DNA of 64,000 nt, taken from DATCJY01 sp036562565. Its GTDB lineage: Bacteria; Bacteroidota; Bacteroidia; Flavobacteriales_D; Sanyastnellaceae. Under the pieces are notes generated by a model, which saw only the letters and a list, made by a program, of their open reading frames with translations, was not told the origin of the DNA and searched no databases. The stretch covers positions 62,001 through 126,000 of the forward strand of contig DATCJY010000059.1 of assembly GCA_036562565.1 (NCBI GenBank). The letters are read 5' to 3'. This document shows positions 9,239 to 16,369 of the stretch, in pieces. Within the stretch, counting starts at the first letter, position 1. Every line of letters starts with the position of its first letter. The position numbers and the translations under genes were made by a program.

Positions 9239-10876
9239 TTAGAGTCCTAGTACATATTTCTTCTTCGGATATTTTACCTTGAAGCGCAACTGCTTCTTCA
9301 CGGTTTCTCCCGGAGCAAGCGTTACATTCCAAGTTACCTTGCCAGTATTCCCATCCACCTGTGCTCCGCTTACATCATCCACGCTCACTTCCACGTCACC
9401 GGATTGGGATACGGGCAATTGGTCTTCAATGGTAAGCTGAATGGTTTGCGATTTATTGTTCTGCACCGTTATCTCAAACGCACGTGTGGTTTGCTGTTTA
9501 TTGCCTATTCCGGTTGTCTTGCTGTACTCTTTCAACAGTTCACGCTTCACGCTAATGGAACGATCTCTTCCCAATGATAAGTTCAGCGTATCGTTGGCTT
9601 GTGATGGGTCAATGAAGCCTTTACCTACAAAGGTTCCTTTGAAATAGATATTGCTCTCTCCCGGCAACAAAGCATATTGCGTCCAATCGGTGATTTGGGC
9701 TCTCAAAAATGCGTCATTATCCAGCTTAGGTATGGTGATGTGGTTGTATTGCGCCTTGAATGATTGGGCTTGCATGGTTACATCATATTGCTGATTATCA
9801 CTTGGGATATCGTATGGCACTACAATCTTAAACTCCGCATTTACGGTGTTGTTTTGTATGGTTGTGAAATTAGCTGATGTACCATTAGAAGTTACTTGAA
9901 CCTCTTCTAATTCAAGGCCCTTGTTATGGGCTATAGCTACTGACGGAGTTGCGTTTTTATACAATTCATCATCGGAGCGTCCATGCGTGTTATAGCGGAT
10001 AGGATCTTGCGCATCCACATACCAAGGATAAAGTGTAGGAATCTGCCCACCCACCGTTGGATTCCCCGTAGAGATGGTAAGGTTCACCTTTTCCCAATCT
10101 CTACCTGTGCTTTGATAAACTTTGGCGCGATAAACGAAGGAAATATTGGAATTCACATCTTCCGCTCTCAAATCATACACAGGATACCAACCTGCATTTC
10201 TAACCACATAAGAGAATTTCAATTGGGTATTGACAGCCTTGCTAGCTACCAATGTGATAAGCACTTCACTCGGATTCGCACCTTTGCGTGCATTCATGCT
10301 GTTGAGCTTATTTTGGAGACGGGTCAATTCTTGGTTGTTCTTTCGCTCTTTCTCGTTGAGCTCAATCCAGCGGTATTCCAACTCCTGAAAACGTTTGCGA
10401 TAGAAGTTGGCCATGTCTTGCAAGTCCTCTACTACCAAAGTTGAATTATTGCCACCCACTTTTCGATTGCTCTCCAGCAAAGCACGCTCCTGCTCTACAA
10501 CATTTTTAAGCCCTATAATCTCCTGCTGCTTGAACTTGGCATCGTCCAAGCTATCCTTGAGAACTTTCACGACAGGGTTCGAATATTCATCCACTGAATA
10601 ATTTATCTGATGCTTCACAGACATAATGGTGAAGTTGGGATTGCCCTCTACCTGAATGGAGTTGGGATCCATAAATGCGGTGAGTCCGGTTATACGCAGG
10701 ATATTCTCTCCTTCCTTCAATTGGAGCGCTGCGGTTTCGGTGATTTGCGCACCACTCATGAAAACGGTGACATCCGTAATCTTTGAAGAAACTGGATTCG
10801 TGTTGGTCTGCGCTTGTGCCGTAATACCTATTACCAACAGGATACAGCATGTAGCAATGGCGGTCATAGAATTCAT
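9239..10876 (-). CDS. Secreted DUF4139 / MuiA-like protein
   Basis: A protein of about 545 residues from the ATG at 10876. Longer in-frame starts would add 22 residues before the signal peptide (ILLVIGITAQAQ). It has the layout of the mucoidy-inhibitor A-like family: an N-terminal domain (KITDVTVFMSGAQITETA), a central coiled coil rich in Glu, Lys and Gln, then the DUF4139 domain (YVVRNAGWYPVYDLRA, WEKVNLTISTGNP) ending with beta strands (TWNVTLAPGETVKKQLRFKV). The family is widespread in Bacteroidota, but its biochemical function is not established as far as I know. It stands alone, convergent with rnpB. Confidence 0.8.
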   Translation of the reverse strand: MNSMTAIATCCILLVIGITAQAQTNTNPVSSKITDVTVFMSGAQITETAALQLKEGENILRITGLTAFMDPNSIQVEGNPNFTIMSVKHQINYSVDEYSNPVVKVLKDSLDDAKFKQQEIIGLKNVVEQERALLESNRKVGGNNSTLVVEDLQDMANFYRKRFQELEYRWIELNEKERKNNQELTRLQNKLNSMNARKGANPSEVLITLVASKAVNTQLKFSYVVRNAGWYPVYDLRAEDVNSNISFVYRAKVYQSTGRDWEKVNLTISTGNPTVGGQIPTLYPWYVDAQDPIRYNTHGRSDDELYKNATPSVAIAHNKGLELEEVQVTSNGTSANFTTIQNNTVNAEFKIVVPYDIPSDNQQYDVTMQAQSFKAQYNHITIPKLDNDAFLRAQITDWTQYALLPGESNIYFKGTFVGKGFIDPSQANDTLNLSLGRDRSISVKRELLKEYSKTTGIGNKQQTTRAFEITVQNNKSQTIQLTIEDQLPVSQSGDVEVSVDDVSGAQVDGNTGKVTWNVTLAPGETVKKQLRFKVKYPKKKYVLGL

Positions 10877-11316
10877 AGAGAAAAATTTATGTGGTAAAAT
10901 TAGACATCGGTGTACTCCGTCAGCAAGTATTGTTCCTAACACTCACACCACACCGACAATTCATGGAATAATCGCATTCACACTGGCGCATTGCTCCTCT
11001 TCTCTCCAATTGAGAGATTTAATCAATTGTACTTGTTCCTGACTATTGAATACACAGAAAGACTACTACATCTGCCCGGAATGGGATAAAGTCGTCAACA
11101 CAACATTTACCCCAATCATAACTCAAGGCATTGACAGACATTAGGTCGATGGAGAAATAGCCGCCTGCGAATGAACCGAGGACGTCATTTTTTTTTAATA
11201 GCTACTTAGAAGAAAGTCTGTCGTGAAGGAGCACAACCGAGTCATCTCGGCCAACTTATTCATATTCGTCCCAACCAAGTAAAAGCTTCGTTTGATACCG
11301 AGCGAATGCTCAACAC
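10877..11316. other. Gene-poor gap between DUF4139 and rhodanese genes
   Basis: About 440 nt with no convincing coding region. A plus-strand open frame crosses from the DUF4139 gene, but its composition is that of a shadow. No clear promoter, terminator or RNA motif was recognised. Confidence 0.4.
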
Positions 11317-11634
11317 TTAATGCTGAGCTTCCATCATCAAGTCATTCCATGCAGCGATGCCACCGGCCAGCGAATAAAGATTGTCCATGGAACGCTTGGT
11401 TTCAATCCAGCGTACCACAGCTTCTGATCTTCGGCCCGATTGGCAATGAATCACCACAGGAATATCCGTGCGCAAATCATCTAATCGTTCAGGAATCATT
11501 TCCATGGGGATGGATTCTCCACCCATGGAGCAAGCTTCAATTTCATATGACTCGCGAATATCCACCAGTTGGTAGGGTTTACCGGACTGTTTCCATTCAA
11601 GTAATTCCTGAGGGGTAATGAGTTTCATATTCAA
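11317..11634 (-). CDS. Single-domain rhodanese-like sulfurtransferase
   Basis: A 105-residue cytoplasmic protein made of one rhodanese domain. The active-site loop is HCQSGRRS with catalytic Cys64, preceded by the strand DIPVVIH. The N-terminal part has the usual LVDIRESYE and the C-terminal part the usual LAGGIAAWN. Such proteins carry sulfane sulfur as a cysteine persulfide and pass it to acceptors such as cyanide, sulfite or thiols. It lies 33 nt downstream of the ComA-like gene on the same strand, so the two are probably co-transcribed and may share sulfur metabolism. The in-vivo acceptor is unknown. Confidence 0.9.
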   Translation of the reverse strand: MNMKLITPQELLEWKQSGKPYQLVDIRESYEIEACSMGGESIPMEMIPERLDDLRTDIPVVIHCQSGRRSEAVVRWIETKRSMDNLYSLAGGIAAWNDLMMEAQH

Positions 11635-11667
11635 ATAACGAATGATGTTGGCTTGGACAATTAATAA

Positions 11668-12456
11668 CTATTGATTTTTATAAGCAGTTGCAATCTCCTT
11701 AGGTAAAAATTCGAAGAATGTATCACCACGCAAACCGATGCGCAAACATTCCAAAGGAATAACTTCGTTCTCAGCAATGTTTCCGAGGTTCACGTTCGGG
11801 CCGAACTGTTTGATGAAGTACACCTGTTGAGGTTTCTTAGGAGCTTCCCACAAGATATTTTCCGGTTTTACTTTTTGTATAATCTTATTGATAAGCATCA
11901 CGTGAGCCTGCCCACTTGGACGATAAATACCTACCGTACCGCTCTCACGCGCTTCTGCAATCACCTTCCAGCTGCCGGCCTCCAGTTCATTCTGCATCAT
12001 CTTAATCCATTTGGCGGGGGAGATAAGAATCCCCTCTTCTTTAGAACCCACCTCAGAGAGGACACGATAATTTTTTGCAAACTCCGCAATAATGTCGCAT
12101 TTCTTCTTGTGGTCAATCACGATGCTACCATCGGAAATTTCTACGCATTCCAGACCGAGGGAATCAATGTATCTGCGGTACTCATCAACCTGATTGCGCA
12201 CGTAGAAAGCTTCAAACAAGGTTCCTCCCACATAAACTTTGATGTTGGCTTGATGATAGAGCTTAACCTTCTCCTTCACATTCTTGGCAAAAGCTGAAGT
12301 ACCGAAGCCCAGTTTCACGATATCAACTTGATCTCCTGCACTATCAATCAAATCTTCAGCCTGACGGAGGCTAAGTCCTTTATCCATTACCATGGTCAAA
12401 CCATGTTCGCGGGCCTTCACAGTTCGTTCAGGAAGGTGTTGAAGCTTGAAATTCAT
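11668..12456 (-). CDS. Phosphosulfolactate synthase (ComA-like)
   Basis: A 262-residue protein with a TIM-barrel pattern. Family-typical segments are seen: GLTMVMDKGLS, VDIVKLGFGTS, KVYVGGTLFEAF, CVEISDGSI, SEVGSKEEG and WKVIAEARESG. ComA joins sulfite to phosphoenolpyruvate to make (R)-2-phospho-3-sulfolactate, the first step to coenzyme M in methanogens; the family also occurs in bacteria that lack coenzyme M. The ATG at 12456 is used because the upstream extension is not family-like. Downstream is a rhodanese gene. In Bacteroidota the product could feed sulfolactate or cysteate, the head-group precursor of sulfonolipids; that is an inference. No ComB or ComC homologue is seen in the window. 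Confidence 0.85.
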   Translation of the reverse strand: MNFKLQHLPERTVKAREHGLTMVMDKGLSLRQAEDLIDSAGDQVDIVKLGFGTSAFAKNVKEKVKLYHQANIKVYVGGTLFEAFYVRNQVDEYRRYIDSLGLECVEISDGSIVIDHKKKCDIIAEFAKNYRVLSEVGSKEEGILISPAKWIKMMQNELEAGSWKVIAEARESGTVGIYRPSGQAHVMLINKIIQKVKPENILWEAPKKPQQVYFIKQFGPNVNLGNIAENEVIPLECLRIGLRGDTFFEFLPKEIATAYKNQ

Positions 12457-12544
12457 AGAGTTTTTCAATGATAAATAAGGGCACAAATATGCTAAGTGTA
12501 TCCCTTACAACAACTAATCTTTCTTAGGTATTTTAATATGCAGA

Positions 12545-13948
12545 CTACTGCGAACGATGGCGCAGAAAAAGTTCTGCATAAAGAACGTTGCGCTTTATTT
12601 CAGGATAATACTCTTCCATATCAGCCATTCCTTCAGGATATGACTCATGCAAGCGTAGCAATAGCTCTTCCGCTTCATTGTTTTTACCTGTTTCGAACAA
12701 ATAAACAACCTTGCGATAAGCTATCTCATAACTCTGAGGGCAATGCTGCCAACCCTGATTGATAAATTCAAGAGCCCTGTGTGTTTCACCTCTTTGGAAG
12801 AAAATATCGGCATGTTCCATCCAAGCGTCTTCATTATCAGCGAAACGCTTTATCAGGATTTCGGTGATGGATTCAGCCTCTGACCACAACTCAAGTTTCT
12901 TGAGAAACTCTACCTCAAAGAGCAAGTAATCCACGTTTTCAGGGTCGAGTTCAATCGCTCTTCTTACATAGGTCAATCCTTCAGCGGTTTCATTTTTGAG
13001 GTCCAGCGCCACACCAATACCAAGGTAAGCATCGGCATAGAGTTCATCGGTTTGAATGCTTTTGCGGTAATAGAACAACGCTTTGTCCAGCTGGTTCATC
13101 TTCTCAAAGCATTCACCGATATGACAATATACAGGCGCCTGAGGGGCCTCATAATTATAGGTTTCCTCAAACACACTGATTGCTTCCTGAAAGCGGTCCA
13201 TTTTGAACAAGGTATGGGCCTTGTTATAATAGGCAGGAGTGAAGTCTTCCTGTATAGCTAGGCACAAATCATAGGCATTCAATGCTTTATCCAGCATGCC
13301 TACTTTTTGATAAGCATTGCCAAGGTTGTACCAAGCCGGGAAACTGTATGGGTATTTATCCAGAAACGATTCATAGAACTCAATACTCTCAGCCGTGCGA
13401 TCTGTTACATCAAAACAATACGCCAGCTCATAGAGCAATACCTCGTTCTCCGGACGTTTGGAAAGTGCTTCCATCAATACCTCCTGAGCTTTATCAAAGC
13501 GCTCCATGTTTTGGTACTCGAGAGCAATCTCCATATAGATTTCATCTTCGAATTCTTTTCCGCCTAAAGCCATTGCCTTCTGCAACAACGCAATTGCTTT
13601 GCGGTGTTCGCGCTGCTGGCTGTAGATAGATGCCATGGTAAGGAGTACATCTTCATTCTGTTCAATTTGCTCCAATACACGCAAGCGTTGCATCGCTTTG
13701 TTGAGATGCCCCATTCCTGAAAGAATCTGGGCTTCCTTCAACATCAAGGTTGTATTATCCGGGAATAGAGAATAGGCATAATCTATTACTTCCAACGCTT
13801 TCTTTAACTTACTGCTGAAGCAATAGTAATCCACGATTTCCTCAAACTGATCTATATCGAAGTAGTAGGATTCGTTAGCTTCCAGCATTTGCTCATAACG
13901 AGCAACTAAATCTTGCGCGTAGTGCTGATCACGATTTTCTTCACTCAT
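12545..13948 (-). CDS. Cytoplasmic tetratricopeptide-repeat protein
   Basis: A 467-residue, all-helical protein without a signal peptide. About ten TPR units of 34 residues run through the whole length, for example AWYNLGNAYQKVGMLDKALN and VYCHIGECFEKMNQLDKALF. TPR arrays mediate protein-protein contacts; the partner is unknown. It is 88 nt upstream of the ComA-like gene on the same strand and may head that unit. A -7 type element reading TACCTTTG on the minus strand lies at 13974-13981, giving a leader of about 20 nt. Confidence 0.85.
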   Translation of the reverse strand: MSEENRDQHYAQDLVARYEQMLEANESYYFDIDQFEEIVDYYCFSSKLKKALEVIDYAYSLFPDNTTLMLKEAQILSGMGHLNKAMQRLRVLEQIEQNEDVLLTMASIYSQQREHRKAIALLQKAMALGGKEFEDEIYMEIALEYQNMERFDKAQEVLMEALSKRPENEVLLYELAYCFDVTDRTAESIEFYESFLDKYPYSFPAWYNLGNAYQKVGMLDKALNAYDLCLAIQEDFTPAYYNKAHTLFKMDRFQEAISVFEETYNYEAPQAPVYCHIGECFEKMNQLDKALFYYRKSIQTDELYADAYLGIGVALDLKNETAEGLTYVRRAIELDPENVDYLLFEVEFLKKLELWSEAESITEILIKRFADNEDAWMEHADIFFQRGETHRALEFINQGWQHCPQSYEIAYRKVVYLFETGKNNEAEELLLRLHESYPEGMADMEEYYPEIKRNVLYAELFLRHRSQ

Positions 13949-13973
13949 ATAACGAATCCAATTTTAGGTGTAT

Positions 13974-13981
13974 CAAAGGTA
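13974..13981 (-). promoter_or_regulatory. -7 promoter element upstream of TPR gene
   Basis: The minus strand reads TACCTTTG, a match to TAnnTTTG, 25 nt before the TPR start codon. The -33 element is not clear. Confidence 0.45.
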
Positions 13982-14110
13982 ACGCTGTTTTGGAGGCTTC
14001 ATGTACAACAAAAAAAGTTTAAACCCGCGACTCACATCTAACCCATTGTGCCAATACCACTTATGAATTTTCAACGATTGTTAATCACTCGGGGTTCAGG
14101 CCTATTTGCT

Positions 14111-14118
14111 TAGGTTTG
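14111..14118 (+). promoter_or_regulatory. -7 promoter element directly before mazG-like gene
   Basis: TAGGTTTG ends 5 nt before the ATG at 14124. Transcription would start at or next to the start codon, suggesting a leaderless or nearly leaderless mRNA. Confidence 0.45.
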
Positions 14119-14123
14119 GAACC

Positions 14124-14465
14124 ATGAAAGAAACACTCGGAATTGCAAAGGCGCAGGCCCAGGTAGACGAATGGATCAAGACAATAGGTGTTCGCTATTT
14201 CAACGAGCTTACCAATATGGCCTTGCTGACGGAAGAAGTGGGCGAAGTTGCTCGCATCATCGCGCGCAGATATGGAGAACAAAGCGAGAAAGAAAGTGAT
14301 AAGAACAAAGACCTCGGTGATGAAATGGCCGATGTGCTCTTTGTATTGTTATGCTTGGCCAATCAGACCGGCATCAATCTGGAAGAAGCTTTTCAGAAAA
14401 ATCTGGCGAAAAAGACCAACCGCGATGCAAATCGCCATCAGCAAAATCCCAAGCTGCATTCATAA
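14124..14465 (+). CDS. MazG-type nucleotide pyrophosphohydrolase
   Basis: A 113-residue single-domain all-alpha NTP pyrophosphatase. The metal-binding ExxE and ExxD motifs are visible in LTEEVGEVARIIARR and DLGDEMADVLFVLL. These enzymes hydrolyse (d)NTPs to NMP and pyrophosphate, often cleaning non-canonical nucleotides. The ATG at 14124 is preferred; a TTG at 14106 would add six residues but overlaps the likely -7 element. The serine hydrolase gene follows after 24 nt on the same strand. Confidence 0.88.
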   Translation: MKETLGIAKAQAQVDEWIKTIGVRYFNELTNMALLTEEVGEVARIIARRYGEQSEKESDKNKDLGDEMADVLFVLLCLANQTGINLEEAFQKNLAKKTNRDANRHQQNPKLHS

Positions 14466-14489
14466 GACAATATTCCCATGATATAAGCA

Positions 14490-16064
14490 ATGACAAGACA
14501 CATGAGAAAAAACGCACCTTTCATTTTGCTCAGCCTCTTTATCCTATTGCCATGGATGGCTGATATAAAGGCACAGACTACCGGCAAGAAAAAGAAAACC
14601 ACTACCGAACAACAGCTGGATGAGCTGTTTGCCAAAGCCTTGGAAGACTACAACGTTCCGGGCATGGCTATTGCCATAGTAAAAGATGGTGAAGTGGTAT
14701 TGTCCAAAGGTTACGGTGTGCGGAATGTCAATAGACCCGAGAAGGTGGATGACAAGACCCTATTTGCCATTGCCAGCAACAGCAAAGCGTTCACAGCAGC
14801 CGCATTGGCCATGTTGGTTGATGAGGGAAAGATAAAGTGGAGTGATAAAGTGCGGGATCACCTTCCCTACTTCGAGTTGTACAACCCGTATGTGAGTGCG
14901 GAGATGACCATCAAAGACTTGCTCTCACATCGCTCCGGACTTGCAACCTTCAGTGGTGATTTGATATGGTATGGCACCACCCACAGCCGAGAAGAAGTCA
15001 TCCGCAGAGCAAAGTACCTGAAGCCTGTCTATGGATTCAGAGAGGCATACGGCTATTCCAACATCATGTACCTTGCTGCGGGAGAAGTGGTGCAAGCCGT
15101 TACCGGTCAAACTTGGGATGACTTTATCAAAGAGCGCATCTTCCTACCACTGGGAATGACCACCAGCAATACTTCTATTACCGCATTTCAACCAAACGGC
15201 AACATTGCATCACCTCACAACGAAGTGAAAGGCAAGAACATCGCCATTGACTATGTGAATTGGGATAACATCAACGCTGCAGGAAGCATCAATGCATGCG
15301 TATCGGAGTTGACGCAGTGGATTAAACTTCAGCTCAACAAAGGCACATTGGATGGAAAGCAATACTGGAGTGTCAACCGAGCATATGAAATGTGGGAAAA
15401 CGTAACACCCAAGCCTGTGAGCAAATGGCAACGCGAGAACATGCCTACCCGTCATTTCAACGGCTACGGCTTAGGATGGGAACTCATGGATTATGGCGGT
15501 AAAAAAGTCATCAGTCATGGAGGCGGATATGACGGAATGATTAGCAAAACCGTATTGGTACCCGAAATCAATCTGGGATTCGTAATCCTCACCAACAACA
15601 TCAACAGTCTGCCGTCAGCGCTTTCTTTCGACATTTTGGACACCTATTTGGGAATTAGAACCGAGCCCAACTGGACCACTCGTTTCCTTAAGATGAAAAA
15701 AGATGGCGAAGAAGCAGAATTAGCGGCAGCCAAAGCGGATGAAGATGCGCGTGTGAAGAATACTCAGCCATCGTTGGCATTGGAGAAGTATACCGGAACT
15801 TACCACAGTGAGATGTATGGCAATGTCGAGGTGTCGCTCCAGGACAATCAGCTAAAAATTGATTTCGTACCCACCGCGCTCTTCAAGGGCAACCTAGAAC
15901 ACTGGCATTATGATACGTTCAAGCTCAATTGGACCACCCAAATGATGCTTCCCAGCGGAAAAGCGACCTTTATTCTCGATGCCGATGGACGCGTTTCAGA
16001 ATTGAAAATCGTGGTGGACAACCCTGATTTCGACTTTACTGAACTCAAGTTGATGAAACAATAA
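14490..16064 (+). CDS. Secreted beta-lactamase-family serine hydrolase
   Basis: A 524-residue protein with a signal peptide (to about residue 29, ADIKAQ). The class C beta-lactamase/esterase fold shows the catalytic SxxK (SNSK, Ser96-Lys99), a YSN motif (AYGYSNIMY) and an HGG motif (SHGGGYDG). A C-terminal beta domain of about 110 residues (from LEKYTGTYHSEMYGNVEV) resembles DUF3471. Members act as D-aminopeptidases, esterases or peptidoglycan hydrolases; the substrate cannot be read from sequence. There is no reason to assume antibiotic resistance. It is probably periplasmic. Confidence 0.88.
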   Translation: MTRHMRKNAPFILLSLFILLPWMADIKAQTTGKKKKTTTEQQLDELFAKALEDYNVPGMAIAIVKDGEVVLSKGYGVRNVNRPEKVDDKTLFAIASNSKAFTAAALAMLVDEGKIKWSDKVRDHLPYFELYNPYVSAEMTIKDLLSHRSGLATFSGDLIWYGTTHSREEVIRRAKYLKPVYGFREAYGYSNIMYLAAGEVVQAVTGQTWDDFIKERIFLPLGMTTSNTSITAFQPNGNIASPHNEVKGKNIAIDYVNWDNINAAGSINACVSELTQWIKLQLNKGTLDGKQYWSVNRAYEMWENVTPKPVSKWQRENMPTRHFNGYGLGWELMDYGGKKVISHGGGYDGMISKTVLVPEINLGFVILTNNINSLPSALSFDILDTYLGIRTEPNWTTRFLKMKKDGEEAELAAAKADEDARVKNTQPSLALEKYTGTYHSEMYGNVEVSLQDNQLKIDFVPTALFKGNLEHWHYDTFKLNWTTQMMLPSGKATFILDADGRVSELKIVVDNPDFDFTELKLMKQ

Positions 16065-16107
16065 GCACCCAAATAAGATGACATAAAAAAATCTTTTTCG
16101 GTACGGA

Positions 16108-16138
16108 TTTGGATTTGCGATTAGTGCGCGTATATTTG
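16108..16138 (+). promoter_or_regulatory. Promoter of tRNA-Arg gene
   Basis: TTTG (16108-16111), a 19-nt spacer, then TATATTTG (16131-16138): an exact fit to the Bacteroidota -33/-7 consensus. The tRNA begins 22 nt after the -7 element. Confidence 0.75.
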
Positions 16139-16159
16139 CCGCCCGTTTGACGGAAAAAG

Positions 16160-16233
16160 GTCACCGTAGCTCAACTGGATAGAGCACTTGACTACGGATC
16201 AAGAGGTTTGGGGTTCGACTCCCTACGGTGACA
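16160..16233 (+). tRNA. tRNA-Arg (anticodon ACG)
   Basis: A 74-nt cloverleaf. Acceptor stem GTCACCG pairs with CGGTGAC; D stem GCTC/GAGC; anticodon stem CTTGA/TCAAG with loop CTACGGA (anticodon ACG); T stem TGGGG/CCCTA with loop TTCGACT. The discriminator base is A and CCA is not encoded. The ACG anticodon is normally deaminated at A34 to inosine by TadA; a TadA-like gene lies at 35982-36452. Confidence 0.96.
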
Positions 16234-16239
16234 CGAAAC

Positions 16240-16270
16240 AAAAAGGCTCAACCATGTGTTGAGCCTTTTT
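16240..16270 (+). terminator. Terminator after tRNA-Arg
   Basis: AAAAAGGCTCAAC (16240-16252) pairs with GTTGAGCCTTTTT (16258-16270) around a 5-nt loop, 6 nt after the tRNA end. Confidence 0.9.
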
Positions 16271-16310
16271 GTTTTTACCAGCTTGAGTTTCCACCATTTT
16301 GAAAAACCCA

Positions 16311-16336
16311 TAAAAAAGGGCCCGTTACCGAGCCCT
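16311..16336 (-). terminator. Terminator of downstream choice-of-anchor L gene
   Basis: On the minus strand AGGGCTC, loop GGTAAC, GGGCCCT and then a T run form a 7-bp terminator (one G-T pair), 33 nt past the stop of the 16370-19273 gene. Confidence 0.65.
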
Positions 16337-16369
16337 CCTTTTTTCACACAACCAAATACTATCTAACTA

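Noticed and set aside
10656..11042. 128-codon plus-strand open frame
   Set aside because: Lies mostly antisense to the signal-peptide end of the DUF4139 gene, with no domain.
11292..11618. Plus-strand open frame opposite the rhodanese gene
   Set aside because: Shadow of a clearly real rhodanese coding region.
14490..16064. Serine hydrolase as an antibiotic-resistance beta-lactamase
   Set aside because: It has the fold and SxxK motif but the length, C-terminal domain and context fit the broad esterase/peptidase family.
16160..16233. tRNA gene as an integration site
   Set aside because: No integrase, direct repeat of the tRNA 3' end or foreign-looking DNA is seen nearby.
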